Positions 54,657 through 64,000 of a stretch of 64,000 bases of DNA are shown one piece after another (position 1 is the first letter of the stretch; every line of letters starts with the position of its first letter). Origin of the DNA: Lepidostoma basale. Its lineage: Eukaryota; Arthropoda; Insecta; Trichoptera; Lepidostomatidae. The position numbers were made by a program, and so were the translations under genes. The notes beneath the pieces were generated by a model. The model was not told the DNA's origin. It worked only from the letters and a program-made list of their open reading frames with translations, and did no database searches. The stretch is from contig JAHDVF020001222.1 in NCBI GenBank assembly GCA_022606425.2, positions 744,001 to 808,000 of the forward strand. The letters run 5' to 3'.

Positions 54657-55020
54657 AAATATTTTGAATATCAGATATCACAATTATATTAATTTCTGGA
54701 ACTTGGTTTTGTAGGTGAAATTGAATTATTAAATTTAACGAACATTTCTCGGGAGTTTCGAAAGCTTCAACACGAGAACTGAAATCGCCTTCTTAATATC
54801 ATATCGTTTTTCTTTCAACCCGGTCGTCTCAGGGTTGATTGTTAAGTTGAAAAAATAAATTTATTGATGAATTTTCAAATCAGATACTTTGAAATCTGCG
54901 TTTTCAATGCACATATTTGAAGAAAGCATTTAAATTTAGCATTTAAATTTTACTTTTAGCGATTAAACAGTTTATGGAATGTATTTGTCACAACCATATT
55001 TCGAAATTATTCAAATACAT
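54657..55020. other. AT-rich DNA
   Basis: No gene recognised. Confidence 0.4.
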
Positions 55021-55475
55021 ACATTCAAACACAAACAAACCATCATACTGTTTCCCCGAAGTTGTAGGCAGATAGAATGGACCGCCCCACTACCGATCCT
55101 GACACACCTCTCTAGCTTTATACATGCACGTCGATTCTTCCGACTTCTAACATGACCGACATTAATTTGATCATGCCAAGTTTTCCTCGGTCTACCACGA
55201 TTCCGTACTCCATTTACACCGTCTAAACCAACGCAGTGATCCTTTCATAATTTTGTTCATAATACTTCCTTCTGTTCTACACTTCTTCCTTATATCAGCA
55301 TTTGAAATTCTGTCGTACATCGTTTTATCACATATAATTGTAAGGGATCACATCTCTACCGCATTTATTCTACTCTCATCCTTCTTCTACCAGTTCCATG
55401 GTAGAAGAAGGATGAGAGTTCTACCACTTCCATACACCAGGGTTGGTACTTAAAACTCAATTGTGAACGGCCACT
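55021..55475 (-). mobile_element. LINE-A, diverged, with a templated hairpin
   Basis: Runs from the tail remnant ACAAACAAACCATCATACTG to the GVVHNR-like start at 55475. A perfect 20-bp inverted repeat (55373-55392 and 55399-55418, CTCTCATCCTTCTTCTACCA and inverse, 6-base loop) is absent from other family A copies. Confidence 0.8.
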
Positions 55476-56841
55476 GCTACAACTCTATTGAAATACATTT
55501 TGTCGTGAATGCTTTAGTAAGGCGAAACGTATCAAACACTAGTTTTTAAATATTCGAATTGAAATACAGTTTTACAATTGTATTTTTTTAAAATTAATTA
55601 CTACGAAGGGTTATTAATTAAATTTTAAAGAATTTTATTCGACCTCTGAAAAATAATAGCTTAAAAAATAAATATTTCGTAATATAATATATATATTTTT
55701 AATTATTTTGATAAAACAAAAAAAAGATTTTTAATTATATTTTTGTTTCATAGATGTCACTACGAGAAGGCATTCTGTACACATATTATCATCACAGTGT
55801 GTGGACACAATTTTAAATTTGGAATATTGTCATAAAATTCGAATGACTTTACCCTCGAGAGCTTATATTCACTAATTGATTATGATTTAACATCTACTAA
55901 TAGACTTGTAATGTTAGTTAATTTGAAAACATTCATTTTAAATTCAAATGAAATATTTTACGATTTTTTTATTTGTTTTATAGAAATCACTGCTTACCAT
56001 GCTGCAATGTTCAATTTAATGTGGGGCCGATCTAATTTGACAGCTGTCAAATGTTAAAAAAATGTAAAAAATATCCTGATATTTTCGAAAGAATTTTTAA
56101 ACATGAACATTTTGAACAACGTTATTTGATTAATATCGTTGGTACTTTACAAATGTAGAAGATTGTAACATATTCTTTGAAAATGTTATGTAGAATCTTC
56201 AGCGTAGAGAGGTTAGGCAGCCAAATTGATATACCAGCACTCCGGAAACACAAATATATTGTATTATAATGTTTTTAACACGTATATAAGGAGTAATAAT
56301 ACAATCGTAGTCGTATTTTACATTAATTTCACATTTATAATCGTGATAAAATGATAGTATTTTCACGGATTCTTATACTGATATGGCGGTACATACGGCC
56401 CCATAAACCTCCATGTTGGAACAATTGTTTATGGTGCTTACGGCCCGGTAAATACTTTCAAGACGGCATTGTTTTGATCTAAAAATATCACCATAGACAC
56501 AATTTTAATTTTCTAATATGGACACATAATTCGACTGTCCTTATTCTCGAGAGCTTATGGCAGCCCTGTTCAAAGAGAAACTGGAATGAACATTGTTTTG
56601 CATGTTCATCGAATAGCCGTATTCATATTCAATTCATAGTTTAGCGAGAACAAATTGCTAAAGTAGCTTAAGGCACAAGTGGAATTAATGAAGTGGGAGC
56701 AACAATAGAGTGCTCGTGCAAGTATGAGGAGAGGTCAATATTTTCGGGATGTGCACCTGAGGGAACGGTGTAACCAATTAATTTAAATGATTTTTCATGA
56801 TAATTTTTTATAAGTAATAAAATAAAATGTTAATATTTCTC
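55476..56841. other. AT-rich DNA with an unclassified repeat pair
   Basis: GACACAATTTTAA with CTCGAGAGCTTAT occurs at 55803-55866 and again at 56497-56559 in the same orientation. No gene recognised. Confidence 0.4.
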
Positions 56842-56896
56842 TTTTTCTTCTTCTTCTTCTTCTTCTTTTACTTCTTCTTCTTCTTCTTCTTTTAAT
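56842..56896. repeat. (TTC)n microsatellite
   Basis: About 16 TTC units with one TTTAC interruption. Confidence 0.9.
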
Positions 56897-56904
56897 AGAT
56901 CTTA

Positions 56905-57010
56905 GATCCGAAGTGTGAAGGAGCTGTTCCGAGCGGCGCAGGACAGGGTCAGGTTCGCCGAGGTGATCGCAAACGTTGGAGGGACCCGTAAGGGGTCTTG
57001 AAAAAGAAGA
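56905..57010 (+). mobile_element. LINE-C-like terminus
   Basis: VKELFRAAQDRVRFAEVIAN, then stop and AAAAAGAAGAA. The AAQDR block resembles the C terminus at 6712. Confidence 0.6.
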
Positions 57011-57057
57011 ATATATGTGACACAGAAATCATGCATCCTGGGATGATGAGGACCAGC

Positions 57058-57180
57058 TTATTGGTGGCGATGAGGTTCGCAACCCATCGGATGGAGTGCT
57101 ACATCGGTTAAAGTGTGGCAGTCCATTCTTTCTGCCTACCCTTTCGGGGAGACGGCGTGATGGTTAGTTAGTTAGTTAAA
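57058..57180 (+). mobile_element. SINE-P 3' fragment
   Basis: GGTGGCGATGAGGTTCGCAA, internal 35-bp deletion, GGATGGAGTGCTACATCGG, then the LINE-A tail and (GTTA)3. Confidence 0.8.
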
Positions 57181-57319
57181 TGAATATACAATTATAATAA
57201 GGACAGTGCTACCCTCAGGTGAGCCAGACTATCACCAAGTACGTCAAATTCCGTGGTAATACGATTTAGCAAAGATATTATTAGGGACGAACAGACCTAC
57301 ATCAACTTATTGAACGCTA

Positions 57320-57440
57320 AGGCATTAACACTAACATTAACACTAACACTAACATTTAATTAACACAGGCACTATCACTAACACTAAAACTAACACTAAC
57401 ACTAACACTAACATTTAACTAACCCAGGCATTAACACTTA
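57320..57440. repeat. (AACACT)n minisatellite with higher-order repeat
   Basis: ACACTAACACTAACACTAAC runs occur twice, each followed by ATTTAAYTAACMCAGGCA, giving two units of about 55-65 bp. Confidence 0.85.
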
Positions 57441-57509
57441 CATATTATTGTATCGAATATTAAATGCGTTTTTTATTAGTCTTTCCTTGTTTAGTTTTTA
57501 TTATATTTT

Positions 57510-57555
57510 TAAACCTGAAGATGGAGGTATCCTCCGAAACATGTCGTGTTTTTTT
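57510..57555 (+). ncRNA. hammerhead-like motif, best core
   Basis: CTGAAGA (57515-57521), T, stem II GGAGG/CCTCC with loop TAT, GAAAC (57536-57540), ATGTC (57541-57545). All conserved core positions fit CUGANGA...GAAA...GUC. Stem III would be only CATG. Confidence 0.5.
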
Positions 57556-57787
57556 TTAAATATCTTTTTATTAAATAGTGGATTAAACAAAGTTTTTCAA
57601 TTTCCTAAGTAGACCTACATCACTCAGAGTTTCTGTATATATTATCAATTTGTTGTATAGAGGGTTGTTCTGTGGGTAGTTTTAAAATATTTGGGCACGT
57701 ATTCTACACCTTTAACCCGACGATCGCCGTAATCACACATGTGCGCTTTATGTAGACGATCGCCATAAGCGCAGCTGTGCGCGCTTC

Positions 57788-58395
57788 GCAATATTCGAAA
57801 GGTCAAAGCACCAATGAATGACCGTTTAAGGTTCAGCTTGTACTGAAATCCACATTAAAGGCATTAATTTCATTATTTCAGTGTACAAAATAAAATAAAA
57901 CAATAAAAAACACATTGACTTCTCTAAATTCTCAAACTTTTTTATTGAAATATGAGTATTACTATTAAAATTAATATTTCTGTAAAAAAAATAGCACAAT
58001 CAGCAGTAATTGACCACTTCAGGTTATATTGATACAATTCATAGATTTTGTTACATTGTCACATTATGAAACATCCTAACATATAAAAATATGTAAATAT
58101 TCAAAGAATTGCATAAGAAATCACATTAAAAAAACACTTACCACACATTTCCTTATAAAAAACTACTAACAATCTCAGAACAACAACGGGAAGACGCACT
58201 TTTACCGTTTGACAAGGCACAGTTCAAAACTGATAGTTTTGTTTCTTACCAACAGTTGTCTCTGCCTACCTCTTTTGTCGTAGTTTCTTGGGATTAAAGT
58301 TTTTTGACTGGACACAGAGCAATTCTTATTATATTTTGTTTTATTAACCAACGGTCATTTACTGGGGGCGGTCAAATACTGGTGCTTCGACCCTA
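57788..58395 (-). mobile_element. R element, copy 2
   Basis: Inverted relative to copy 1, with only scattered differences. Right end GACCC then TA; the left end is worn (AAAGGTC). Confidence 0.75.
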
Positions 58396-58829
58396 TTTCA
58401 AAATTAATTCCGATTTTCTCACAACGACATCTATGAATATTTTAAAATATTAACAAACCAAAAAGGATCGATATTTTTCGATAGTTTGGGAGAAAATACG
58501 TGGCGTACCGGCGCGCTGTTTCTACAAACATGTGGTGATGAATGGGTTAACGTAGGTTCCTACCTGAACAGATTGATCTCGCCTCGTAGTCTGCAAGCCC
58601 CGCCGGCACGGGCCTGCTCGTGTATGGGGAGGAACGTTAATGACTTTTATTGTGTTACGATGGATTGTTTATGGTAAAAATTAAAACTGTTTTAGGGCAA
58701 TCAAGGATTGCGGAACTTGTATTGCTCATTGCCTTCGAGTCATTGCCGTTATTTGAAATTAATTATGTTCATTAAAAATTCTCTGGTTATAATGTTGTTC
58801 TTGCACCGACCCTTTATGTATGGAAGTGG
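58396..58829. other. unique DNA with GC block
   Basis: 58486-58677 holds a 63-codon frame in a CpG-rich block (MGENTWRTGALFLQTCGDEW). Not recognised, no splice or expression signal clear. Confidence 0.3.
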
Positions 58830-59135
58830 AACCGCAGAACCAACATACCTTTGGTGATGCCAGTAGGAAGAGCAATTCGGACGCTGAATCTAATCATCTC
58901 GGATTTGGACATTTTCAGTGCCAGTGAGGCTGTATTCATAAAAAAATATTGCAAATTCTGGAAAGAGTACTGCCTCACTGACGTCGACATATTTGGATTC
59001 CTTCAGATATGTATGATTTTTTGGTCTTATGTTGTTTTATCTTATCTTTGTAACACCGTTTTGTGTCCAAATAGTCGCCTAAATGTTTTATCGTTTGTAA
59101 TGTCTCATTTGTGTATCATGTATAAATAAATAAAT
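58830..59135 (+). mobile_element. LINE-B fragment (third subtype)
   Basis: TNIPLVMPVGRAIRTLNLII, then SDLDIFSASEAVF, followed by a 3' UTR ending in five TAAA units. Confidence 0.75.
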
Positions 59136-59147
59136 AAATAAATAAAG

Positions 59148-59377
59148 TGGCAACGACTTTCGTGACCGAGTGGCAAGTGCTATTGACTGCCGCACCGAAT
59201 GTTCCGGGTTCGTTTTCCGGCTATGGCAGTATTATTGTCACGCTGTCTTTAGTCTGGTGTAGAATAACGTGATATGAAGAATAATGTGTTATGAGATCAA
59301 TATGACAGCTACCCTTAACATCGATTTGGCTCGCTTTGTAATGATGTTAAGAGGGATTCAACAAAAATAATAATAAA
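59148..59377 (+). mobile_element. tRNA-derived SINE
   Basis: Head CTTTCGTGACCGAGTGGCAA, box B-like GGGTTCGTTTTCCGG, body, tail AACAAAAATAATAATAAAAG. Older than the 43495 copy. Confidence 0.8.
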
Positions 59378-59925
59378 AGTGATGGAAGGAACTAGCTAAA
59401 GAAGGATGAAAGTTGAATAAATGCAGGAAAAATGAGATCTTTTCGAGGAATGTGTCTTAACTGTGTATATGAAAGTGTGTTACATTCAAATACAAGAAGT
59501 GTATTCAGTGTGAACGAAAAAGTTATTTCTTCTATATACGCCATACTTCGTGTTGTTATGATGGTTAAGTTCTCTTTTTCTATTTTTTTAAAATATAAAT
59601 GTTGTACACACAAAGTATATAAAAAGAATAGAAAGTGTTATTAACTCAATAACGAAAGGATCATTAAGATGGTTTGAATACATGGAAAGAATGATAAAAA
59701 AGTATATATAAACCACGTAAATGAAACAAAAAATAGAGGAAGACCGGAGAAATCAAATCAATAAAATTTAATTGCCAGTTAAGTGAGGAGTCGAAGAAAT
59801 CGACGTGCGTGCACCACACGATGTATGAATCTGGAGGAAGCGAGAGAAGTCAGGAAATAATAGTGAGGCGGGAAATTCTTTCTGTCTACCACTTCGGGGA
59901 GACGGCGTTATGGAGAGTTTTACTG
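59378..59925 (+). mobile_element. LINE-A with an unexplained 120-bp insert
   Basis: LAKEG*KLNKCRKNEIFSR-type start, broken near 59519 by AT-rich DNA not found in other copies. It resumes at 59637 (ITKGSLRWFEYMERMI) and ends GGGGAGACGGCGTTATGG. Confidence 0.75.
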
Positions 59926-60207
59926 ACATACCTTTAAACCGTCTCCACGAAGGGATAGATAGAAATAATGTACCGCTACACCGCTATCCTGGCATACTTC
60001 CCTTGTTTCCTCTTCATTCATACATAGTATCATGCACGCACGTCGATTTCTCCGACTCCTCATTCAATATTTGATTGATTTGATCTGGCCACGTTTTTCT
60101 CGGTCATCCTACAAGACTTTGTATGATACTAAATTAATTGAATTGGTAATAACTAACTAACGATCACGCTGTCCCCCCGAAGGAGTCAGCAGAAAGGATG
60201 GACCGCC
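59926..60207 (-). mobile_element. two LINE-A fragments, reverse
   Basis: 59935-60110 is an inverted family A terminus, tail to tail with the previous copy. 60148-60207 is a second short inverted 3' end with a CTAA tail. Confidence 0.75.
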
Positions 60208-60349
60208 AATGAGACAGGACACTCTAATGCTGGCAGAAAGGGACGTTGTTAAGCTTAAATGCGGATATCTCTAGCTGAACAGTATCTCACGCGTCTGTAC
60301 TCTAATGAGAAATAAAATCAAAATAATATCAAAAAATCTTAAGGATTAA

Positions 60350-60720
60350 TTGTATCTCAATAGAGACGAAGATGTAAATTGTTTTTTTTTAAACAGAATA
60401 TGGTAGTCGAGGCGTTTTTACAGGACTTACCATATGACCTGTCATTCGTTGGGTTAAGCGATCGCTTTATGTTTACAACATTTCCCATTTCGCCCTTCTT
60501 ACGACCACCACGTCTGACAAATTTTTGAAAGATGTGTATATGCTACTATGTTGAGGAACACTTCACGTTTTTTAGTTCAATCTACACTAGCGCCAACTAT
60601 TAAGATTAGGTGTAAGCATTAGGCAGAAAATCTTTATTAATGCAATGTGAAAGGCTTTGTAATTATCATACAGCGCTAGACAACGCCTGGAGATGGCTCT
60701 CCAATTTTTATGCTTTTTAA
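60350..60720 (+). mobile_element. J element
   Basis: ATTGTATCTCAATAGAGACG, CAGGACTTAC with an inserted CATA, ATGACCTGTCATTCG, and GCGCCAACTATTAAG. The right arm is lost. Confidence 0.7.
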
Positions 60721-61289
60721 CAATCTTAAAATTTTCTGTTGCTGAAAAAAAAAGATTTATTTTAAGCTTAACATTTCCTGCTATAGGCGCGGGTCCCCCA
60801 GAAATGCGGGGCCCGTATCACTTGCTACTTCTGCTATATACTCGTAGTTTATCCAGCTTGACTTGATTTTAAGAATTAATAAATGTACGTAGTTAGATTG
60901 TTAATCTTGCAAACATAATCGAAATTTGAACGAGAAAACACACTGTAAATCATTCCTTTGTTTCTCAAAAGGAAAGCTCGGGGCGTGTTTGTTTCTAAAT
61001 TACGTACCGGAAATTAAAAACAAAATGTGCATGTTTAATCAAGTTACCGGAAAGGAACTATGTTCAGTATTTGATTTGTATCTTATAATGCGGATGTCAG
61101 CTGATACACAGTGAAATATTCCTATGAAATTCTATGCTTGGAGGAAGGACACAATCATTGTTCTTTTCGAAGACTATCTTATACTATTTCTTATGCAATG
61201 AATTGGAGTCAGGTCCCCCCGACGTTTGCGACCACTTTGACGAATGCTTTCTCGTTACAGTGATTTCCTGGAAGTGTTACTGGAGTGGA
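60721..61289. other. unique DNA
   Basis: 60785-60820 has a GC-rich inverted pair (CGGGTCCCC and CGGGGCCCG). No gene recognised. Confidence 0.35.
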
Positions 61290-61660
61290 CGTAGAGAATT
61301 CCTACCGCTTATCCGGAGCTGTCATAGGCGAACAGCGTCTTTCGTCAGCTTCGCTCATTCAATCCCTAAGTCCGCCCTTCTTCAATGTGGGACTTACGTT
61401 AGAAAGATTATAAGTAAGAAATCAAGAGGGAACCAGGCCACATTTAATCTACCACTATTTTCCTCTATGTCCCACCGTACATGCTATTTACAAAAATACA
61501 CTTAAAATATTCCTAACAAAATATAGAAAAGGGACAAGGAATTATATTGGAAGCAGACTCATGGATACATGACAGCGAGAAATGAAAGGAAGGACAGAGG
61601 AGACAAATGCGGGTGTGGTGAGAGCGCAAAACTTTATTATATAGCGGACAGGGTCATGTC
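61290..61660. repeat. Q element
   Basis: CTTATCCGGAGCTGTCATAG, CCACATTTAATCTACCAC, GGACAGAGGAGACAAATGCG, in the same order as at 23760. Confidence 0.6.
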
Positions 61661-62124
61661 AAGGAAACGGGAAATTAAGGAAACACATTTAAAAAAAAAG
61701 AAATCACAGCGATGTGGAGGGATGAGGCCCAGCTCTACCATCATCAGTACATCCTCAGAGGGTTCAGAGACGGCACTATTACGGCGACTTTCGGCGAGAC
61801 AGTCGTCCCCATACTAAACTAGTACTTCTTTTAGTTTCTACCGGTTTCGGATATTTCATCTTCTGGATATTTCACTAATCTCTAGCCAGAAAATGGTAAT
61901 TGATTTTACCTATTGTTTATGATTTTGATCCATTGTTTATGATTTAAGCCAAACATTGTAATATTGAACAACATTTCTTTTCTGCTTGGAAAAAGGCATG
62001 TATTAATTATAATGATCTACTGTTCATGTATATGTATTAAAATTGTGTATAATGGAAAGATTAATTTATTTTTAATTATTGATCATCGATCATATGTTCT
62101 TTATCTTCTTTATATATATAATTC
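61661..62124. other. unique DNA with LINE-F-like remnant
   Basis: CAGCGATGTGGAGGGATGAG (61707) resembles the family F terminus near 57030. Otherwise no gene. Confidence 0.3.
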
Positions 62125-62502
62125 TTCTGTACAGGCGTATGTAGTTGAACTCCTTCTAAACGGCTATACCGATTTTGATGAAATTTTCTGTGTGTTTAAG
62201 TGGGTCCCTGGAGGGTTTAGATTCACAACTGGGCCCGGTAGGTGACAATTCAAACTTTTTGGGAAGTTCATGATTAATGGACCTGAGAATAATTCAAAGT
62301 TACATTTGTTTACCATAGATGGCGCTGATGTCGAGTTCTGTGTTTAAGCAAGCGCACATCACTTGCGTTGGTGTAGATTTAAAATTCAAACTCAATGTCA
62401 AATGTCATTTAGTATATAGTTTATCGAAAAAAACATTTGCTTAACCAGCTGATCACAGGCATGTCAACGTTCGGGCAGGACTACGTCTGTCGGATCCGCT
62501 AG
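62125..62502 (+). mobile_element. Helitron-like non-autonomous element (tentative)
   Basis: CTTCTAAACGGCTATACCGA, then TTTTGATGAAATTTTCTGTG, is a phrase I associate with insect repeats. The end CGTCTGTCGGATCCGCTAG then T fits a Helitron CTRR terminus in an A-T target. The 5' TC end and the hairpin are not clear. Confidence 0.35.
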
Positions 62503-63555
62503 TTTAATTATATGATTCTTTCACTTATTCTTGGTGTTTCTTCGTGAGGAAGGATTCAGGCTTCTTACGAAGGTTTGTTAGGGTCTTTGTTTCAAGCATT
62601 TTGTGACCTGTAAATATAAAAAGGATTATTTTATAATTTTAAGACATTAAAACTGCGGGATTCCATGAATCTGATTTAAATTCATCAAATTAGAATCTTT
62701 TAACCTTTTTGGTTTATTTTATTATTTTCAAGTTGTTTGAAAAATAATACAAAGAAAGCCATTATTGAATTCATTAAATTATCTATCATGTAAATTACAA
62801 TATAAAAATACAATTTACGACAACTTAAGTATTTTATTTTATTTATACAGCATTTTTCCAATAATTATAAATATAACCCTTTTATATATTTCAATATTAG
62901 ATTGAAATAATAGGTCAGTAAATTATCATAAAAATAATCTGTATGATTAATTACACATTCATTACATTGGGATTCAGATCAATCAGTACGGGAATGCGTT
63001 GATAGTATATAACTTTAGAAGTGCAAGTCTGCCAACTGAAGGATGTAGGTGTAATTGCTGAAGAAGCTAATTTGGCATTAGCTGGCTTGATGACGTGTTC
63101 TATTTTCTTCTGGTGCTTGAAGATTGGTTCGATGCGATGGCGTGGCGTTGCTTGCATTTTTGGGATTTCCAAGGGCATTGCATAGCTCTACTTCGGGGCA
63201 AATGCCGCTCAGAAACCCCATCTCTGCGGCAACTCTGCGTCACTTGCGTCACTGCGTTATAATCACTGCGTCACAACATCTCAATCCAATTACACATATC
63301 TATACACTTTCAAATGTTTTAAATTTACATGTTTTGATTGTTGCCTTAAATGTTTATGTTATATTCGCATGGCTTTATTTATGGTTTCAGTAACTAGATT
63401 TCGGAACATTTAAAATTTTTTTTTGTTTGATACATTAAAAAATTAATTGACATTCATATTGTTTCATCAAATACAGTAATTGATTGTTTTCAGTACTTGT
63501 ATATATTCCAATACGTTTTTTTGATATCTTAAGGTACAAGTAATGTATAATATAG
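62503..63555. other. AT-rich DNA with one unrecognised frame
   Basis: A reverse frame (63178-62951, 75 codons, ending IPVLIDLNPNVMNV) lies in a GC-richer patch. It matches no family I know and could be an exon, a mobile-element piece or chance. GCGTCACT units repeat at 63235-63275. Confidence 0.3.
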
Positions 63556-64000
63556 GGTGTTTTTTTGAGGTATACAATACATATTCAAAATGAAAAAAAA
63601 AAAACATAATTTTTTTTTAATGTTACGATGATATTGGCTTTATTTAATAGATCATTTTATGCCATCTTTGTTTAAATATGATTTCGGGCATATGAGCACC
63701 ACGGCTAGCTCGAATGAAGCGCAATCGTGAAATCCAATTTTCGACAATTGCCGTCTTTTTGGATGCGTATTATCCACAAGTGACTAGAGTGTATTTGGTG
63801 CGAAAACGATCAACGGTCTTCCGAATAACTTGCTCGGATGGACGATTATGTCGACCATGATTTTCAAAATAAATTTGAACAATTTACAAGCGCTGTTCTG
63901 ACGTCAGCCTATCCATGGCAAACTGGCAAAACGTACTGACTACAAATCAACGGCAGTCTGTAGAAACAATGTTGCCAGTTTAAAAACCAAACCTCTAAAA
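63556..64000 (-). mobile_element. mariner-superfamily element, internally deleted, runs off the edge
   Basis: The reverse strand shows an N-terminal block (MDRLTSEQRL, IVQIYFENHGRHNRPSEQVI, RKTVDRFRTKYTL). It is joined after a short gap to a C-terminal block (NWISRLRFIRASRGAHMPEI). The whole catalytic domain is missing. The left end GGGTGTTTTTTTGAGG is echoed inverted at the window edge (CCTCTAAAA). The blocks resemble what I recall of DD41D (rosa-type) transposases. Confidence 0.65.

Noticed and set aside
60785..60825. A terminator-like GC hairpin
   Set aside because: Eukaryotic context; the inverted pair is imperfect and more likely part of an unclassified MITE.
1..64000. LTR retrotransposons or integrated viruses
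   Set aside because: No paired LTRs, gag, protease or integrase motifs were seen; all reverse transcriptase fragments read as non-LTR types.

Overview
This is AT-rich eukaryotic nuclear DNA, almost certainly from an insect and perhaps a moth or butterfly. The insect call rests on the repeat content: mariner, Tc1 and pogo relatives, hAT and TTAA-type MITEs, tRNA-derived SINEs, a Penelope-like element and many 5'-truncated non-LTR retrotransposons. The order is a guess from remembered repeat styles. There are no operons, ribosome binding sites, CRISPR arrays, rRNA genes or functional tRNA genes.

Layout. The window is a nested graveyard of mobile elements separated by AT-rich or, less often, CpG-rich unique DNA. 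Repeats are named here by letter. LINE-A (about 22 fragments, (GTTA)n tail) and LINE-B (10 fragments) dominate. SINE-P borrows the LINE-A tail. A second SINE family is tRNA-derived (7 copies, AAT tail). H is a palindromic foldback family (9 copies). J has long inverted repeats (5 copies). M, N, K, Q and R are further families with two to five copies. Bounded DNA transposons with target-site duplications (TSDs) lie at 2551-4520, 17548-17932, 20303-20553, 24587-25871, 26763-27573, 30727-31103, 33979-34290, 34779-35094, 36944-37261 and 48202-48725. An internally deleted mariner relative runs off the right edge.

Host genes. No complete host gene is visible. The best candidate is a terminal coding exon at 47548-47732 (+), with a splice acceptor, a basic C-terminus and a downstream AATAAA. 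A possible first coding exon (ATG to GTAAGT) lies at 52183-52245 (+), just after a degenerate tandem repeat. Much of the window may therefore be intron or intergenic DNA.

The most unusual signal is a recurring hammerhead-ribozyme-like layout in several unrelated-looking repeats: CTGANGA, a stem II hairpin, GAAA, a very short palindrome, then GTC. One copy lies downstream of a Penelope-type GIY-YIG endonuclease remnant. This fits the known presence of hammerheads in Penelope-like elements, but the breadth here deserves a covariance-model search. All positions and readings come from eye alignment, so boundaries without a TSD are good to roughly 5-20 bases.
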